Assembly (NCBI GenBank): GCA_002686595.1
Contig: NYXZ01000011.1
Coordinates: 5,710-48,609, forward strand
Direction: 5' to 3'
DNA: 42,900 nt
Source: Planctomycetota bacterium
Lineage (GTDB): Bacteria; Planctomycetota; UBA1135; GCA-002686595
The notes beneath the pieces are model-generated. The model had not been told where the DNA came from. It did no database searches and was given only the letters and a program-made list of their open reading frames with translations. This document shows, in pieces, positions 30,988 through 39,457 of this stretch (position 1 is its first letter; each line of letters starts with the position of its first letter). The translations under genes were made by a program, and so were the position numbers.

Positions 30988-33483
30988 ATGCTCACAGCCA
31001 TTTCCTGTTTCCTCGCCCTCACGATCCAAGGCACCCAAACGGGCTCAGTTCCCCAAGGCCACGCCGCCGCCACGGAATCCATCCCCCCGGGGCAGGAAGG
31101 TCAGGCAGAGCCCGCCGCTCCCGTGGCCCGTCCTGGGGAACAGCTCCCCCTGGACGCCTTTGGTCCAAGTGTCATCGAGACCATGGCCCAGGTCCTGGAG
31201 CGCGCGCCGGATCTACCGGCCGGCGGAACGCCGCTGGTGGCTGGCCGTCGCGGCAGCCCGGGCAGCTGGATCGTGCCCAGCCGGGACGCGACCTATGCGC
31301 CCCACTCCGGCCGCCACTACGCCACCAATAAATGGGGCGACACGGTAATGGGCATTGGCTTGGGGACCGCCGCCGGAGAAACCGTCGACCTCGCCGGCTT
31401 TTGGGTCGCCGGCCAAGGAGGCGCCGGGGCCTGGGCCCGCGACCTCTTCGTCGTCGGTTTTCGCAACGGTGCGGAGATCGGCCGCAGTCTGCCCCTGGCG
31501 GAGTTGACCGCGCAACCGCAGTGGTATGCCGCCCCACTTCAAGGCGTCGACCGCATCGAGTTGCGGGCCAAGGCCGGGCCGAGCGGCGGAGCTTGGTATG
31601 GCCTGGATGACCTAACATTTCAGCGCGGCGCTGAGGCACAGGTGACGGTGATCGACTTCGAGGACCTGCATTGGCGCTTCACCCTCAGCGGTTCTGGGCA
31701 CGCGGGCCTGACCTGGGAACGGGGCAGCGGCGAACACCTGCGCCAGGAGGTCGGCGTGGTTCACAAGCCTGCCAGCCCTCCCGGGGGACTGCACGAAGGT
31801 GAAACGGATGACACCGGCGGCGGAGGCCAGGAGACCTTCGCCGGCAGCGCCTCGCCGCCTGTCATCGGTGAAAACTTCGAAGGGCCCAAGCTCGGCGATG
31901 CCGGGGCCGGTTGGTTGCCCCCGGACACTTGCGGCACGATTGGTCCAGACCATTTCTTGTCCGTGGTGAACATGAACATCTCCATCTACGAGCGCGGCAG
32001 TGGCAACCGGGTAGTGAACACTTCCCTGCAGAACTTCTTCAACACCGGCGGCAACGCCGGTGACCCGCGTGCGGTCTTCGATGAACATTCCCAGCGCTAC
32101 ATCGTCATCGCCTGTGACTTCAGTTCCGGCGTCTTTTTCGGCATCAGCCTGACGGATGACCCAACTGGCTCCTGGTTCAAGACTTTCATCGCCCTCGACC
32201 AGGGCTCCGACGCGGGCAACTGGCCCGACTACCCGACCCTCGGCGTGGATGAAAACGGAATCTACACGGCCTCCTACATGGTTGGTGGCAACTACCGCAT
32301 GAGCCTGTTCGCCATCGACAAGGCGCCCTTGCTGACCGCCACGCCGAGCCTGGGAACGGTGACGGCCTGGCGCCAACTGCCCTGGGAAGGCGCGATTCAA
32401 CCGGCCGTGACACACGGCACTGGTAGCGGTGAGTATCTGGTATCCACCAACGGCAATAGCCGCCTGCGTTTGCGTCGGGTCGACGGCCCGCTGAGCGCGC
32501 CGACGCTGACCGAGGTGGCCCTGGTGACGATCCCCGCCTGGGGCGCGGCGCCGGCGGCTCCGGCCCTGGGCAGCACCAGCCCCCTGGACACGCTGGATGG
32601 GCGGCTGATGAACGCCGAGTTCCGCGACGGTTCCCTGTGGGCCGCGCACAGTGTAATCCGCGCCACGCGCGCCGCCGTGCGTTGGTACGAGGTCGATGTG
32701 GCCAGCGGCACAACGGCCCAAGTGGGCACGGTGGACGACAGCGTCAACTACTACTACATGCCTTCGATCGCGGTGAACGCTGCCGGAGATGCTGCCCTGG
32801 GCTTCACCGCCTCCAACGCGAACATGTACGCCGCCGCCTGGGTCAGCGGACGTCGGGCGGGCGATGCCGCCGATCAAATGGCGGTGCCTTTTTCCATGAA
32901 GGACGGAGAAGGGGCCTATGAGTACACCGATGGCACGGGCACCAATCGCTGGGGCGACTACAGCCTGACCAGCGTGGACCCCCGTGATGACATGGGCCTG
33001 TGGACCGTGCAGGAGTACGCGCGCTCGGGCAACCTGTGGGCCAACTGGATCGGTGAACTGCTCTTCCCCTGCGGCGACTTGGGTACGAACTATTGTCAGG
33101 CAACGACCAACTCCAGCGGAACGGCGGCGGAGATCGCCGGCTCCGGCTCGATCAGCATCGCCGCCAATGACTTCCACCTGCTGTCCTGGAACCTGCCACC
33201 CTCCCAGCCGGGGATCTTCTACTACGGCGACACACCCGGCCAGTTCCCTTTAGGAGACGGCTACGCCTGCGCCGCCTCCGGCTTGGTTGTGCGTCTGCCA
33301 CCGCAAACCACATCCGTCTGGGGAGATACGAACCGTCTGCTGGACTTCACGACGCCACCATTCCCCGCCGCCCAGATCACCGCCGGCTCCACCTGGTACT
33401 TCCAGTTCTGGTTCAGAGATCCGGCGGCCCAGGGTGCTGGCTACAACCTGACCGGCGGGCTCTCCACCACCTTCTGTCCATGA
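30988..33483 (+). CDS. Large secreted protein with shared C-terminal domain
   Basis: An 831-residue protein with a short N-terminal signal-like hydrophobic segment. The body is beta-rich with Asp/Asn/Gly/Trp-rich sequence, consistent with an extracellular beta-propeller or jelly-roll (for example the WPDYPTLGVDENGIYTAS region). The last 131 residues (701-831) begin with NYCQATTNSSG, carry ANDFHLLSW, GDGYACAASG and STWYFQFWFRDPAA, and end in FCP. The same domain ends the YHYH protein at 36693. Two conserved Cys near its ends may form a disulfide. It may serve surface attachment or export; its function is not known. No enzyme motif was recognised. Confidence 0.8.
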   Translation: MLTAISCFLALTIQGTQTGSVPQGHAAATESIPPGQEGQAEPAAPVARPGEQLPLDAFGPSVIETMAQVLERAPDLPAGGTPLVAGRRGSPGSWIVPSRDATYAPHSGRHYATNKWGDTVMGIGLGTAAGETVDLAGFWVAGQGGAGAWARDLFVVGFRNGAEIGRSLPLAELTAQPQWYAAPLQGVDRIELRAKAGPSGGAWYGLDDLTFQRGAEAQVTVIDFEDLHWRFTLSGSGHAGLTWERGSGEHLRQEVGVVHKPASPPGGLHEGETDDTGGGGQETFAGSASPPVIGENFEGPKLGDAGAGWLPPDTCGTIGPDHFLSVVNMNISIYERGSGNRVVNTSLQNFFNTGGNAGDPRAVFDEHSQRYIVIACDFSSGVFFGISLTDDPTGSWFKTFIALDQGSDAGNWPDYPTLGVDENGIYTASYMVGGNYRMSLFAIDKAPLLTATPSLGTVTAWRQLPWEGAIQPAVTHGTGSGEYLVSTNGNSRLRLRRVDGPLSAPTLTEVALVTIPAWGAAPAAPALGSTSPLDTLDGRLMNAEFRDGSLWAAHSVIRATRAAVRWYEVDVASGTTAQVGTVDDSVNYYYMPSIAVNAAGDAALGFTASNANMYAAAWVSGRRAGDAADQMAVPFSMKDGEGAYEYTDGTGTNRWGDYSLTSVDPRDDMGLWTVQEYARSGNLWANWIGELLFPCGDLGTNYCQATTNSSGTAAEIAGSGSISIAANDFHLLSWNLPPSQPGIFYYGDTPGQFPLGDGYACAASGLVVRLPPQTTSVWGDTNRLLDFTTPPFPAAQITAGSTWYFQFWFRDPAAQGAGYNLTGGLSTTFCP

Positions 33484-33509
33484 GCTCCTGAATCACGCAT
33501 TCTGCGGCG

Positions 33510-33995
33510 ATGGAATCCCCCCACTGCCTGCGACTCCTTCAGGGATTGGCGCTGATCGGCCTCGTCACAAGTTGCGGGGTCGGAGTTGCGCCGACTCCAG
33601 ATGCTGCTTTGGAACAGGGAGCACGCGAGACAACGACCTTCCGCGGCACTACCGGCGGCGAACTGTTCCAGATAGAGGTCAACTCCCACCCGGACCCCGT
33701 GCCACTCAATACGCCCTTTCACCTTGAAGTGCACCTGTTTGAAGCAGATGGGGTAACGCCCGTGACCGGGGCTAGGTTGGAGGTTGAGGGCTGGATGAAA
33801 AACCACGGCCATGGGATGTTGCGGCGCAGCGTGACCACCGAGCTGAGCGGATCCCCCGGCATCTATGAAGTGCGCGGCATGCTCTTCCATATGGGCGGCC
33901 ATTGGGACCTGCGGATACAGGTCAGCCGCCAGCGCCTCACGGCAGAAGAGCGCCTGCTGGAACGGGATGGGATTACATTTGGAGTTGATCTTTGA
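33510..33995 (+). CDS. YtkA/FixH-like lipoprotein
   Basis: A 161-residue protein with lipobox V-T-S-C (Cys22). The mature part is an Ig-like beta-sandwich of the YtkA/FixH type: FHLEVHLFEADG, then WMKNHGHGMLRR and GMLFHMGGHWDLRIQV, the His/Met-rich motifs this family shows. Some members are associated with copper handling. The stop overlaps the start of the di-heme peroxidase gene (TTGA), so the two products probably work together. Metal binding through the His/Met cluster is inference. Confidence 0.75.
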   Translation: MESPHCLRLLQGLALIGLVTSCGVGVAPTPDAALEQGARETTTFRGTTGGELFQIEVNSHPDPVPLNTPFHLEVHLFEADGVTPVTGARLEVEGWMKNHGHGMLRRSVTTELSGSPGIYEVRGMLFHMGGHWDLRIQVSRQRLTAEERLLERDGITFGVDL

Positions 33996-35188
33996 GGATC
34001 GCTGGCCTGCTACTCGGGGCCACGGCCCTCCTGGCTTGCAATGATGGAGCCCGTGAGCGGGCGGCGGCCGCCCAGGCCACGCTGGAGCCGGAAGTCCTGG
34101 CTCGCATGTTGCGCGCTTCTCCACTCCCGCCCCTGCCACCCTCGCCCACCAACCCCGTGGCGGATGATCCCCGCGCCGCGGATCTCGGACGCAGGCTCTT
34201 CTACGACCCGCGCGCCTCAGCCAACGGTGAACTGTCCTGCGCCAGTTGTCACGACCCCGAGCTGGACTGGACCGATGGACGCGATCTGGCACAAGGCCTC
34301 GGGCAACTGGAAATCCACACGCCGAGCATTTGGAACGCGGCCTACAACCGATGGCAGTTTTGGGATGGCCGGGCGGATTCACTCTGGGCCCAGGCGGCGG
34401 GCCCCCTGGAGCATCCCTTGGAAATGGGAGCCACTCGCGCAGGCCTGGTGGCAGTGATAGCCGACGATCCTGACCTGAACAGGTCCTACACTGAGCTGTT
34501 TGGCCCCCTGCCCGCCCCCATTTCCACAGCGGGACCGCAGCTTGATCGAGCCTTCGTGAATGTGCTCCAAGCCCTGGCATCCTTTGAACGCCGCATCATC
34601 ACAACTGAGACGGCCTTTGATCGCTTCGTGCGCGGCCTGCGCCTAGGGGATGCGGAGGACTTGGCCGCCCTGAACGCAGCTGAGCGCGCCGGAGCGAGAC
34701 TGTTCTTCGGTAGCGCCCGTTGCCACCTTTGCCACCATGGCCCGCTGTTCACGGATTTCGAGTTCCACGACATTCGCCTGCCACGCCCGTCGGCTAGCGA
34801 ACTTGAACCAGGCCGCCACCGCGGCATCGAACTAGTGCTGGCCGACCCCCTCAACGGCAGCGGGGAGTTCAGCGCCGACCGCGGTCCAACTGCCAATGTC
34901 AATCTGCTCTACCTGAAACAAACCGAGCACCGGCGCGGCGAGTTCAAAACGCCTGGGCTGCGCAATGTAGCCAGCACCGCGCCCTATATGCATCGCGGCC
35001 AATTCCAAAGCCTTGGGGAAGTTCTCGACCACTACAGCACCTTGTCAGATGCGGCCCCGCCCAGTCATGAAGATGCAGAGCGACTATTGGAACCACTGAA
35101 TCTATCTGAGGTGGAGAAGGAACAGATTGAGGCCTTCCTTAAATCGCTCTCCGGATCGCCATCTCTACATACTTTCGGGCCGCCCTAA
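33992..35188 (+). CDS. Di-heme cytochrome c peroxidase/MauG-family lipoprotein
   Basis: The 398-residue protein has two heme c motifs, CASCH (83-87) and CHLCH (244-248), in the arrangement of the CcpA/MauG family, plus the family stretch SIWNAAYNRWQFWDGRADSL and LEHPLEMGA. Family members either reduce H2O2 or, like MauG and MbnH, use high-valent hemes to oxidise amino-acid side chains of a partner protein. A lipobox (L-L-A-C, Cys16) suggests membrane anchoring outside the cytoplasm. The start is TTG 33992, overlapping the previous stop. The neighbouring YtkA-like and YHYH genes are candidate partners; which activity it has cannot be told. Confidence 0.9.
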   Translation: MRIAGLLLGATALLACNDGARERAAAAQATLEPEVLARMLRASPLPPLPPSPTNPVADDPRAADLGRRLFYDPRASANGELSCASCHDPELDWTDGRDLAQGLGQLEIHTPSIWNAAYNRWQFWDGRADSLWAQAAGPLEHPLEMGATRAGLVAVIADDPDLNRSYTELFGPLPAPISTAGPQLDRAFVNVLQALASFERRIITTETAFDRFVRGLRLGDAEDLAALNAAERAGARLFFGSARCHLCHHGPLFTDFEFHDIRLPRPSASELEPGRHRGIELVLADPLNGSGEFSADRGPTANVNLLYLKQTEHRRGEFKTPGLRNVASTAPYMHRGQFQSLGEVLDHYSTLSDAAPPSHEDAERLLEPLNLSEVEKEQIEAFLKSLSGSPSLHTFGPP

Positions 35189-35316
35189 AAGCGAAACCCC
35201 GGCCTTACAATGCTGTTGGCTGAGTGAGCATCCCCCCCAGCCTTATGCCTCTGCCCCAGCGCGAAATCCCACTTGTGGCAGTGCTGCACGATTCAGGACA
35301 CCGACCACAGCGAACT

Positions 35317-36693
35317 ATGAACAAGGCCCTCTCATTCCTTCTACTCCTCTTTCTGGGTGTCACTTCGGACCCGGAATTGACCGCCTGGATTCTCAACTGC
35401 GACGGAGCCACAGGTTATGGCGGTGCCCAAGCTGACGTGCAAAGCGTTGACTTCGATGACGACTCAGTCTTCATCAGCGCCAGCGGCATACCGAGCTATG
35501 ACATCGGCCCCTGGAACGCCAATCCGAATCAGGCCTCTGACCAAGCGAAGATTTTCAAGATTCCCCGCGCGCCCCAACCAGCCACGGGTGCTCACACAAC
35601 CACGCCACTAGGGGCCATCGGTTCATTCACCAACGGCGTGGCAGTCTATAACGCCCTGGACGCCTTCTCTTGGAACAACCTATGGGTTTGGAAACAGGAT
35701 GCTGTTTTGGCCGAGGCCATCAGCTTCGACACGTGTCTGGGCCACCCCCAAAACGCTGGTCAGTATCACCATCACCAAGCACCTGTCTGCCTGCTGGATC
35801 AAGTTGGCGATGACGGGGCAGCCCACTCTCCGATTGTTGGCTACGCCTTCGATGGTTATCCAATCTACGGACCCTATGGCTATGACGACGGCGCTGATTC
35901 ACACAGCAGCATCACGCGTATAGAGAGCAGCTACCGCCTGCGCTCGATCACCGTACGCCATGAACTTCCGGACGGTACGGTTCTCAGCCCCTACTACTGG
36001 GGACCCAATGTGAGCGCTTGGTACCCCCTCGGGCTCTATATTGAAGACTACGAGTTCGTGGCAGGCCTCGGTCACTTGGACGAATACAACGGCCGCTTTG
36101 CCGTCACACCGGAATACCCGAATGGAACCTACGCTTACTTCGTGACGCAAAACGCCGACGGCAGCTCGGCCTACCCCTACATGATCGGGCCCCAGTACTA
36201 CGGCGAACCCGACACCGACAACTTCGGTCCCTCAGCGAACGTCCAAGTGCCCCCGGGGGCAGAGCATTTCGATGGCTGCGACCCCTGCCAGGATCCGGTC
36301 TCATTCTGTAGCTCGACTACCAACTCAAGTGGCAGTGCCGGTGCCATCGGCGCCACTGGCACGCCCTCGGTCTCAGCCAATGACCTGGTGCTCACGGCCT
36401 GGGCCGTGCCTTCCAACCAGCCGGGCGTCTTCTTCTATGCTCCCAATCAAACTCAGGTGCCCTTCGGTGATGGCTACCGCTGCGCGGGAGGCGGCATTCA
36501 CCGTCTGTCAATAACCTCCACCACCATTTGGGGCGATGCCAGGTTCCCATTGGATATCAGCTCCCCGCCATCTGCGGCTGGCCAGATAACCGACGGCTCT
36601 AGTTGGAACTTTCAGTTCTGGTTCCGCGACCCAGCGGCCCAAAATACTGGTCACAACCTGACCGACGGTTTGAATGTCTCCTTCTGTCCATGA
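35317..36693 (+). CDS. Secreted YHYH-domain protein with shared C-terminal domain
   Basis: Start at ATG 35317, which gives a signal peptide (ALSFLLLLFLGVTS); the frame extending to 35224 is not supported. The 458-residue protein has the YHYH domain: GVAVYNALDA, LGHPQNAGQYHHHQAP (motif at 148-156, here YHHH), IVGYAFDGYPIYGPYGY and YPNGTYAYFVT. The domain is found in extracellular proteins of unknown function; its conserved His and aromatic residues suggest metal binding. Residues 329-458 form the same C-terminal domain as the protein ending at 33483. It is 128 bp downstream of the di-heme peroxidase and may be its partner. Confidence 0.88.
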   Translation: MNKALSFLLLLFLGVTSDPELTAWILNCDGATGYGGAQADVQSVDFDDDSVFISASGIPSYDIGPWNANPNQASDQAKIFKIPRAPQPATGAHTTTPLGAIGSFTNGVAVYNALDAFSWNNLWVWKQDAVLAEAISFDTCLGHPQNAGQYHHHQAPVCLLDQVGDDGAAHSPIVGYAFDGYPIYGPYGYDDGADSHSSITRIESSYRLRSITVRHELPDGTVLSPYYWGPNVSAWYPLGLYIEDYEFVAGLGHLDEYNGRFAVTPEYPNGTYAYFVTQNADGSSAYPYMIGPQYYGEPDTDNFGPSANVQVPPGAEHFDGCDPCQDPVSFCSSTTNSSGSAGAIGATGTPSVSANDLVLTAWAVPSNQPGVFFYAPNQTQVPFGDGYRCAGGGIHRLSITSTTIWGDARFPLDISSPPSAAGQITDGSSWNFQFWFRDPAAQNTGHNLTDGLNVSFCP

Positions 36694-36697
36694 GCGC

Positions 36698-36767
36698 CTA
36701 GGAGTCCGTTGAAAGAGTCCTGTCGCGAGGCGAAGCCGTAGTAGGGAGTTTGTCAACGGGCGCCTAG
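36698..36767. repeat. Palindromic interspersed repeat, copy C
   Basis: The 70-bp element begins CTAGGAGTCCGTTGAAAGAG, has the same core as copy B (GTCGCGAGGCGAAGCC) and ends in CAACGGGCGCCTAG. It starts 4 bp after the YHYH stop and lies between convergent genes. With its long stem it may also act as a bidirectional transcription barrier there. Confidence 0.8.
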
Positions 36768-36823
36768 AGCGCGACTGCGTGCAACTGCCAAACTGAGCCA
36801 CGGGCCTCGACTCGTGGCTCTTT

Positions 36824-38032
36824 TCATAGCGGGCGCCAGTCCAGCAGTTCTCCGGTAGTTACTCCCTGGCCGGCGGGGACGACCGCAAATGCCTGGGCCC
36901 GGGCGAGGCCGACGATGTCGCCGGAACCGCCCCAGGCCACGGGTGCCAGGAGATCGACGCCGTCCGCCCCTGGAGTGCGCGTGACAGGCAGGTTTTGTTG
37001 GCGGCTGTTGGCCTTGACCTCATTCCCATCCCAACGCCCGCGGCTGAGGGGCACTTGCCAGTGCTCCTCCGAACAACCGCCTAGTTTCTCCAGGGCCGGA
37101 CGCACGAATACTTCGTGGTCAAGCAGGCAGGAAACCGGGTTGCCGGGCAGGGCGAAGACCAGGGTATCGCCATGGCGGCCAAACCAAAGTGGCTTGCCCG
37201 GTTTGATGGCTACCTTGTGAAAGACCTTTTCCACGCCACAGGCCTCGAAGGTTTCCCCTACCAGGTCATAGCGCCCCATGCTGACGCCACCGGTGGTGAT
37301 CACCAGATCGGATTGCTCAAGGGCGGCACCGAAACTGGCCTCCAGGGCCTCGCGCTCGTCGGGGACAATGCCGGCCCGTGACACGCTGGCTCCCGCGCGC
37401 CGGGCCAGGGCGGCCAGGTGGTGGGTGTTGCCCTCGCGGATCTGGCCCGGGGCGGGGAAGGCGGAGGCGGGTACCAACTCATCACCGGTGGTCAGAACCG
37501 TCACGGCGGGACGACGAAAGACCGTCACGGGCTCCGCGCCCACCGTGGCCAGCACCGAGAGGTCCGTGGGACCGAGGCGGCGCCGGGCACTGAGCGCGCG
37601 TTGGCAGCGGGCCAAATCCTCGCCCTGCTCCTGGATGTGCTGGCCCATCAGCGGCGTGTCTTCCATGATGATCGACGCACCCTCGACGCGCGTTTTTTCC
37701 ACCATGACCACCGCATTCGCTCCCTTGGGCAAACGGGCGCCGGTGTAGATCGCGGCGCAAGTCCCCGGCTCCACGGTGCCCTCAAAGGGGACACCGGCGC
37801 GGCTCTCGCCGATGCGGGCCAAGGCCGTGGGGCCTGTTCCCGCCGCGAAATCCTCCTTGCGCACGGCAAAACCGTCCATGGCGCTGCGCCGGAAGGGGGG
37901 CAGATCCAGATCCGAATCCTGATCCTGGGCCAGGACGCGACCTAGGGCCTGATCAAGGGAAACCGCTTCAGTCTCCGCTAATGGCCGCACGCACTCTAGA
38001 ATGGTTGAGATTGCCTCCCGGGGTGTAAGCAT
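36824..38032 (-). CDS. moeA: Molybdopterin molybdenumtransferase MoeA
   Basis: It inserts molybdate into adenylylated molybdopterin to make the molybdenum cofactor. Start at ATG 38032 gives 402 residues and the usual beginning MLTPREAISTILECV. Family motifs are intact: PPFRRSAMDGFAV, IYTGARLPKGANAVVMVE, TTGDELV, ITTGGVSMGRYD and FALPGNPVSCLL. It is a stand-alone gene here, with no other cofactor-synthesis genes in the window. The longer frame to 38113 overlaps the divergent transporter promoter region and is not needed. Confidence 0.95.
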   Translation of the reverse strand: MLTPREAISTILECVRPLAETEAVSLDQALGRVLAQDQDSDLDLPPFRRSAMDGFAVRKEDFAAGTGPTALARIGESRAGVPFEGTVEPGTCAAIYTGARLPKGANAVVMVEKTRVEGASIIMEDTPLMGQHIQEQGEDLARCQRALSARRRLGPTDLSVLATVGAEPVTVFRRPAVTVLTTGDELVPASAFPAPGQIREGNTHHLAALARRAGASVSRAGIVPDEREALEASFGAALEQSDLVITTGGVSMGRYDLVGETFEACGVEKVFHKVAIKPGKPLWFGRHGDTLVFALPGNPVSCLLDHEVFVRPALEKLGGCSEEHWQVPLSRGRWDGNEVKANSRQQNLPVTRTPGADGVDLLAPVAWGGSGDIVGLARAQAFAVVPAGQGVTTGELLDWRPL

Positions 38033-38122
38033 GCCCGGGAGTGTACCCGAGGCGCGGGCCCTGACGAGCGGGGTACCGGCGATCCCCGGACCACACGCCC
38101 AGACACCTAGCACACACCCAAA

Positions 38123-39451
38123 ATGGAGCCTCTCCGGTCGCCCCTCGCCCTCAGCCTGATTCTTCTCGCCGCCTGTACGCCCAAACCGGACGACACCGGC
38201 CCGCGGGCCAGCGAAGTGCGCCTCCGGGAGGCCACCCGCGTGCGCACGGCGGCCGTCGTGGAACGGGAAATGGTGCGCCGTTTGGAGACGACCACGGTGG
38301 TGGAATCGGAACGGGAAATCACCATTGTGCCGCGGCGCGGCGGCAACATCGTGGAGGTGCGGGCCGAGGAAGGCGACAGCGTATCAGAGGGGCAGGTGCT
38401 GGCCCTCATCGACCAGCGGGATGCCAACTCGGCCTTGGAAGAGGCGCGCATCGCCCTGCGCGAAGCCAGCGACAACTGTGTCAAGGCCGACATCGCCAAA
38501 CGCGAATCCGCCGGACGGCTGGAGCGAGCTCGCCTGACCAGCGAACAGGCCCAGCGAGAATTCGAGCGCAACGAAAAAACCGGGCTGGTGGCCCAGCGCG
38601 ATCTCGATGCCCTGCGCCTGACCCGGGATACCACGCGCCAGGATCTGGATGTGGCGCAGCTCACCCTCGATCGCACTGACTTCGAGGTCAAGGCCGCCGC
38701 CACGGCCAAGGAACGCGCCCAACTGCGTTTGGAGCGGGAAGAACTGAACCTGTCCCATACGGAGATCAAAGCCCCCTTCCCCGGCACTATCGCCTCGCGC
38801 ACGGTGCGTTTGGGTGACAGCGTCACCACCGCCACGCCCCTGTTCGTGCTGACCGACAGCAGCAAGCTGCGCGCCGTCTTCCATCGGCCACAGCGAGAAC
38901 TGGCCCTGTTCAACGGCGCTGCCACCAGTGCCACCAGTGATGGTTCTACGGGTCTCTCCCTAGAGGTCCTGGCCACCAGCGAGGCCCTACCCGGCGTCGA
39001 AGTACGCGGCCGCATCCAGCGGGTTAGCCCCACCATCGACGCCGCCAGTGGATCGTTTCGGGTCACGGTGGACCTCAGCCCCGACGGCGCCGACAGCGCC
39101 GGCCCCGGACTCCTGCCGGGCATGTTGGTGCGCCTGGAAATCATCACGGACCGCCACGCAGAAGCCATCGTCATTCCCAAGCGCGCCCTGCAGCGCGAGG
39201 GAGAAGCTGCCCACCTGTTCGTGCTGCGCGACGGACAGGCACAGCGCGTGGATGTGACCCTGGGTTACGCCGAGGACGAACTGACCGAAGTCACACCCGC
39301 TGCCGGGCACTCCTTGGCCGCCGCTGAACGCGTGATCGTGGTGGGCAACCGAGACCTGCAGGACGGTGACGAGGTCACCGATTCCCCCCTGGACGATGAG
39401 CCGGAAGATTCTCCGCACCAGGCCGGAGAAAACGGCACCCAGGGCAACTGA
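38123..39451 (+). CDS. RND efflux membrane-fusion (periplasmic adaptor) lipoprotein
   Basis: A 442-residue adaptor of the HlyD/AcrA type with a lipobox (L-A-A-C, Cys18). It shows the biotinyl-lipoyl halves (RRGGNIVEVRAEEGDSVSEG and, after the hairpin, IKAPFPGTIASRTVRLGDSV), a long coiled-coil hairpin rich in Glu/Arg/Ala between them (about 105-205), and the beta-barrel and proximal domains (GLLPGMLVRLEI, VIPKRALQ). It bridges the inner-membrane RND pump encoded next to an outer-membrane channel, which is not in this window. The gap to the pump gene is 6 bp, so they form an operon. Confidence 0.93.
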   Translation: MEPLRSPLALSLILLAACTPKPDDTGPRASEVRLREATRVRTAAVVEREMVRRLETTTVVESEREITIVPRRGGNIVEVRAEEGDSVSEGQVLALIDQRDANSALEEARIALREASDNCVKADIAKRESAGRLERARLTSEQAQREFERNEKTGLVAQRDLDALRLTRDTTRQDLDVAQLTLDRTDFEVKAAATAKERAQLRLEREELNLSHTEIKAPFPGTIASRTVRLGDSVTTATPLFVLTDSSKLRAVFHRPQRELALFNGAATSATSDGSTGLSLEVLATSEALPGVEVRGRIQRVSPTIDAASGSFRVTVDLSPDGADSAGPGLLPGMLVRLEIITDRHAEAIVIPKRALQREGEAAHLFVLRDGQAQRVDVTLGYAEDELTEVTPAAGHSLAAAERVIVVGNRDLQDGDEVTDSPLDDEPEDSPHQAGENGTQGN

Positions 39452-39457
39452 CAATCC

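Noticed and set aside
31612-33177. 521-residue minus-strand open frame
   Set aside because: Antisense to the secreted protein, which continues with a conserved C-terminal domain in the forward strand.
38107-39180. 357-residue Ser/Arg-rich minus-strand open frame
   Set aside because: Shadow of the membrane-fusion protein, whose lipoyl and hairpin motifs are clear on the plus strand.
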